From positions 57,551 to 121,550 of the forward strand of contig JAEEHV010000042.1 of assembly GCA_016280955.1 (NCBI GenBank): a DNA stretch of 64,000 nucleotides. The letters run 5' to 3'. Each line of letters starts with the position of its first letter. Within the stretch, counting starts at the first letter, position 1. The stretch is from Candidatus Gastranaerophilales bacterium (GTDB taxonomy: Bacteria; Cyanobacteriota; Vampirovibrionia; Gastranaerophilales; Gastranaerophilaceae). Positions 61,613 through 64,000 of this stretch are shown here, in pieces. The translations under genes were made by a program, and so were the position numbers. Below the pieces are notes generated by a model. It was not told where the DNA came from and made no database searches. It saw nothing but the letters and a program-made list of their open reading frames with translations.

Positions 61613-62329
61613 TTGAAAAACTCTATTCAGGATGAATTCATATCAACTGTTTCACATGAGATGAGAACCCCTTTAACAAGTATCAGGGGGTTCTCTCAGA
61701 CTTTATTGTCATCATGGGACAGGATTGATGATGATAACAAAAAAAAATTCATTAAAATTATTGAGGAACAATCTAACAGACTTATAAACCTCGTTGAAAA
61801 TATCTTGACCGTATCCAAAGCAAATGCCGGAAATATTATTATGCAGAAAGTTTATATAAATGCATCAATAAAAAGTATTGTTCCTATGTTTCAGGAGCAG
61901 TATAAAAATCATAAATTTATATTTAAACCTCAAAAAGATTTACCTCCGGCAAGACTTGATGATGACAAATTCCAGCAAATTATGACAAACTTAATTGATA
62001 ACGGTGCAAAATATTCACCGGAGGGTTCTGCTGTAACAATTACAACAGAATTAGCAGATGAAATGATTGTTATAAAAGTAATTGATCAGGGTATTGGTAT
62101 AAAAATGGAAGATGGCGATAAATTATTCAAAAAATTCAGCCGCATAGAAAATCATTTAACAAGTAAAACTCAGGGAAACGGACTTGGGTTATATATTACA
62201 AAACAGCTTGTCGAAAGCATGAACGGCAGCATATCTTTTGAAAGCGAACCGGGCTGCGGCACAACTTTTTATATAAAATTCCCTGTTTATAATGAGGAGG
62301 AGGTACTCAAATGCTCTCAAAAATCCTGA
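61613..62329 (+). CDS. Sensor-less histidine kinase
   Basis: 238 residues from a TTG start; a stop lies in frame two codons earlier, so nothing precedes it. The phosphoacceptor H15 is in SHEMRTPLTSIRGF, followed by the dimerisation helices. The ATPase part has NLIDNGAKYSPEG (N box), VIDQGIGIKMEDGD (G1) and KTQGNGLGLYITKQLV (G2). No sensor, HAMP or membrane helix is present. It must receive its signal through protein contacts. It overlaps the downstream response regulator by 19 nt, so they are a pair. Confidence 0.88.
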   Translation: MKNSIQDEFISTVSHEMRTPLTSIRGFSQTLLSSWDRIDDDNKKKFIKIIEEQSNRLINLVENILTVSKANAGNIIMQKVYINASIKSIVPMFQEQYKNHKFIFKPQKDLPPARLDDDKFQQIMTNLIDNGAKYSPEGSAVTITTELADEMIVIKVIDQGIGIKMEDGDKLFKKFSRIENHLTSKTQGNGLGLYITKQLVESMNGSISFESEPGCGTTFYIKFPVYNEEEVLKCSQKS

Positions 62330-63594
62330 TTATAGATAAACGAAAAGAACTCTCTACAAAGTATAAAAAGAATATTGAGGATGCAGATACTTCAGTTACC
62401 ATATCATCGAACCTAAAAGATGCCATCAATGATATACAGGTGTATGAGCCCGATATGATAATTGTTTCAGACAGTATTGATACATCTCTGAATGAGTTTT
62501 GCGAACAGATACGAAGCTTAACCTGTAATACACGTCCAATTATTGTTGCACTCTCAAAATCCGCTGATTCGGGTGACAGAATTCTTGTACTTGACAGCGG
62601 TGCAGACGATTTTTTAAGCGAACCTGTTAATATAGAGGAGTTTAAGACAAGAATTAAAGCTCACCTCAGAAGAGATATTGAATTGAATCTTGATAGTAAA
62701 ACCCTGCTTCCGAATAAAAAAATTGTTGAAAAAAGTTTAAAACGAATGCTCCGCAGCGAACATTCACAAGCCGTACTATTAATAGGAATTGAGAATATAG
62801 AAAGCTACCGGCGTGTTTATTCCGATATTGCAGTTGATAAACTGATACAAACTTTTATTGCAATAACAAAGTCATCTTTAGAACCGGACGACTTTTTAGG
62901 TCAGCTTAATGAAACAAATTTTGTACTGATAACTAATGTTTACAGAGCAGAAAAATTAGCGGCATTTTTAACATTCGCATTTGATACGGTTGCACCAAAG
63001 TTTTATTCCGAGCAGGATGCAAAAAGGGGCTATATGCTGTTAAAGAGTGACAGACTTGCCGGTATGCGTGCAAATTTTGTATCTGTTCAAATAGGAGGTA
63101 TTCCGGGGAATTATGAACATATAAATTCTGTTGAAGCACTTATAGAAAGACTTTATTCCGTTAAAAAGACGGCTAAAACTCCGGGTGGTTCAAATTACAT
63201 AATAGACAGAATGAAACTGACCGGAGAAGGTTCAAATTCGTTAAATTCTGTTATTAATAATATATATATTAAAGAGCCCGATGAGTCTCTGGCTCTTTTG
63301 TTGAGGACAACTCTTGAATTGCAGGGGTATGATGTTACGGAAAATATTAACCCGGAAGATTCAAATCAACCGGGAATATTAATAATAGACAGTGGTGATA
63401 ATCTTGAAGAACTGGAATTTTGTAAACAAATTAAATGCAGCCCCAATTTTGTAAATTCAAAAATAATTGTAACAACATCTGTGCATAATAAGGCAGCAAT
63501 TCTTGATTCAGGTGTAGATTTATATTTGCCGAAACCTTATGAGCTTTCGGATTTGATACAGTGGATAGAATATTTGAGTAAACAAATTATCTGA
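62311..63594 (+). CDS. Multidomain response regulator with a degenerate first receiver
   Basis: 427 residues with GAGGAGG before the ATG at 62311. Residues 1-120 are a receiver-like domain whose phosphorylation-site position reads IIVS-D and whose conserved Lys is Glu (FLSEP), so it is probably inactive. Residues about 130-290 resemble a degenerate GGDEF domain (NETNFVLI in place of GGDEF). Residues about 305-427 are a second receiver with Asp (ILIIDSG) and Lys (LPKP) retained. It is expected to be controlled by the kinase upstream through the second receiver. Confidence 0.82.
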   Translation: MLSKILIIDKRKELSTKYKKNIEDADTSVTISSNLKDAINDIQVYEPDMIIVSDSIDTSLNEFCEQIRSLTCNTRPIIVALSKSADSGDRILVLDSGADDFLSEPVNIEEFKTRIKAHLRRDIELNLDSKTLLPNKKIVEKSLKRMLRSEHSQAVLLIGIENIESYRRVYSDIAVDKLIQTFIAITKSSLEPDDFLGQLNETNFVLITNVYRAEKLAAFLTFAFDTVAPKFYSEQDAKRGYMLLKSDRLAGMRANFVSVQIGGIPGNYEHINSVEALIERLYSVKKTAKTPGGSNYIIDRMKLTGEGSNSLNSVINNIYIKEPDESLALLLRTTLELQGYDVTENINPEDSNQPGILIIDSGDNLEELEFCKQIKCSPNFVNSKIIVTTSVHNKAAILDSGVDLYLPKPYELSDLIQWIEYLSKQII

Positions 63595-63669
63595 TTCACT
63601 TTACTTGCAATTTCAGATTGATGTGATATCTTAGAAAAGTAGCAAGGGAACAATTTAATAGGTAAGTAT

Positions 63670-63743
63670 GCGTCCGTAGCTCAGCTGGATAGAGCATCTG
63701 CCTTCTAAGCAGAGGGTCGCGCGTTCGAATCGCGCCGGGCGTA
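63670..63743 (+). tRNA. tRNA-Arg (anticodon TCT)
   Basis: Acceptor GCGTCCG with CGGGCGT (first and fourth pairs G-U or U-G), D arm GCTC/GAGC, anticodon stem TCTGC/GCAGA with loop CTTCTAA (anticodon TCT at 63704-63706), T arm GCGCG-TTCGAAT-CGCGC. Discriminator A; no encoded CCA. Confidence 0.93.
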
Positions 63744-63784
63744 AATTAGAGAGGATAGGATTTATTCCTATCCTCTCTAATTTT
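63744..63784 (+). terminator. Terminator of tRNA-Arg(TCT)
   Basis: A perfect 17-bp stem (63744-63760 with 63766-63782) and T tail, directly after the tRNA. The stem is very strong. Confidence 0.95.
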
Positions 63785-63874
63785 GTCTGTGCAAAGATTT
63801 GACGTGCAAGGAACGAAGTTCCTGCGTGTTCGAGCGACCTGTGAGCAGAGTGCGGAGTGCTTTTGCGAATTTTC
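63785..63874. other. GC-rich intergenic stretch with hairpin
   Basis: Between the tRNA terminator and the last promoter. It is richer in G+C than surrounding sequence, contains AGGAAC-GAA-GTTCCT, and a GAGTGC-like repeated phrase. No ORF or known RNA. Possibly a remnant of an interspersed element. Confidence 0.35.
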
Positions 63875-63903
63875 TTGATTAATTATCAAAAAATTTGTAG
63901 AAT
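63875..63903 (+). promoter_or_regulatory. Predicted leaderless promoter of the last gene
   Basis: TTGATT (63875-63880), a 17-nt spacer and TAGAAT (63898-63903), ending exactly 6 nt before ATG 63910. The strongest leaderless example in the window because both boxes are good. Confidence 0.65.
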
Positions 63904-63909
63904 ATATCT

Positions 63910-64000
63910 ATGACTATACAGGTGGATAAAATAAACGCAATTAAACATATTGGGGCGCTTGATTTATACAAGCTTCGTGAAGTTATGACTTCGCATGAAA
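63910..64000 (+). CDS. Unknown protein, 5' end only
   Basis: The first 30 codons are present; the gene continues past the window. It begins MTIQVDKINAIKHIGALDLY and then KLREVMTSHE. Too short to assign. No Shine-Dalgarno; the promoter boxes place the transcription start on the ATG. Downstream of tRNA-Arg(TCT). Confidence 0.55.
   Translation, partial: MTIQVDKINAIKHIGALDLYKLREVMTSHE

Overview
The window is AT-rich bacterial chromosome from a Gram-negative organism that has envelope energisation (TonB/ExbB/ExbD), a flagellin and surface glycosyltransferases. Several features point to the non-photosynthetic sister group of Cyanobacteria (Melainabacteria/Vampirovibrionia, probably the gut-associated Gastranaerophilales). 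These are an AroH-type chorismate mutase, the start of a Ycf23/DUF561-like gene at the left edge, and a set of lineage-type proteins carrying a short N-terminal or internal '(S/T/N)FKG' motif. The assignment is inferred from protein character, not from a search. No phage, insertion sequence or CRISPR array was seen.

Layout. 1-2.4 kb: partial Ycf23-like gene, a PDZ-less HtrA-type protease, and two exported proteins sharing a 'PAGT' beta-domain. 2.6-6.7 kb: TonB, an orphan periplasmic TonB C-terminal domain, ExbB, two ExbD and a membrane protein, read as one operon. 6.7-10 kb: rpsO with a structured leader, a TPR gene, and an isolated rpsH-rplF-rplR cluster cut off from the rest of the spc operon. 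10-13 kb: membrane pyrophosphatase and chorismate mutase. 13-20 kb: a duplicated-module membrane protein, a divergent calpain-like cysteine protease, and a flagellin whose variable region is made of GLUG repeats. 20-28.6 kb: ilvC, gltA, yitT, cdaA, lysA, then divergently an M16 pseudo-protease, an M14 amidase-like peptidase, uppS and tRNA-Arg(CCG). 28.7-36 kb: a small FxG protein, a 1502-residue acidic repeat protein sharing a domain with the calpain-like protease, and lysS. 36-45 kb: TPR protein, tRNA-Thr(CGT), flavin reductase, Lrp/AsnC regulator with aminotransferase, nnrD, GH57 hydrolase. 45-52 kb: a second duplicated-module membrane protein, small exported and membrane proteins, and a five-gene surface-glycan cluster. 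52-60 kb: nth, hydrolase, nucleoside phosphorylase and an AmmeMemoRadiSam locus (radical SAM enzyme divergent from a Memo-AMMECR1 fusion), then a GH35 beta-galactosidase. 60-64 kb: FKG protein and HEAT-like partner, PC4-like protein, sensor-less histidine kinase with a multidomain response regulator, tRNA-Arg(TCT), and a truncated gene at the right edge.

How the parts fit. lysA, uppS, the MpaA-like peptidase, the PatA-like aminotransferase and cdaA form a cell-wall/DAP/c-di-AMP theme around 24-40 kb. The TonB and glycan clusters shape the envelope.

The most interesting cross-cutting signals are three. First, seven genes lacking a Shine-Dalgarno have a sigma70 -10 box ending exactly 6 nt before the ATG, which predicts leaderless mRNAs. 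Two of the cleanest predicted leaderless starts share one palindromic -10 box at the AmmeMemoRadiSam locus. Second, the calpain-like protease and the 1502-residue protein share a C-terminal-type domain and an 11-bp upstream motif. Third, two paralogous membrane proteins each carry an internal duplication. All coordinates and motifs were read by eye; no alignment, folding or database search was run.
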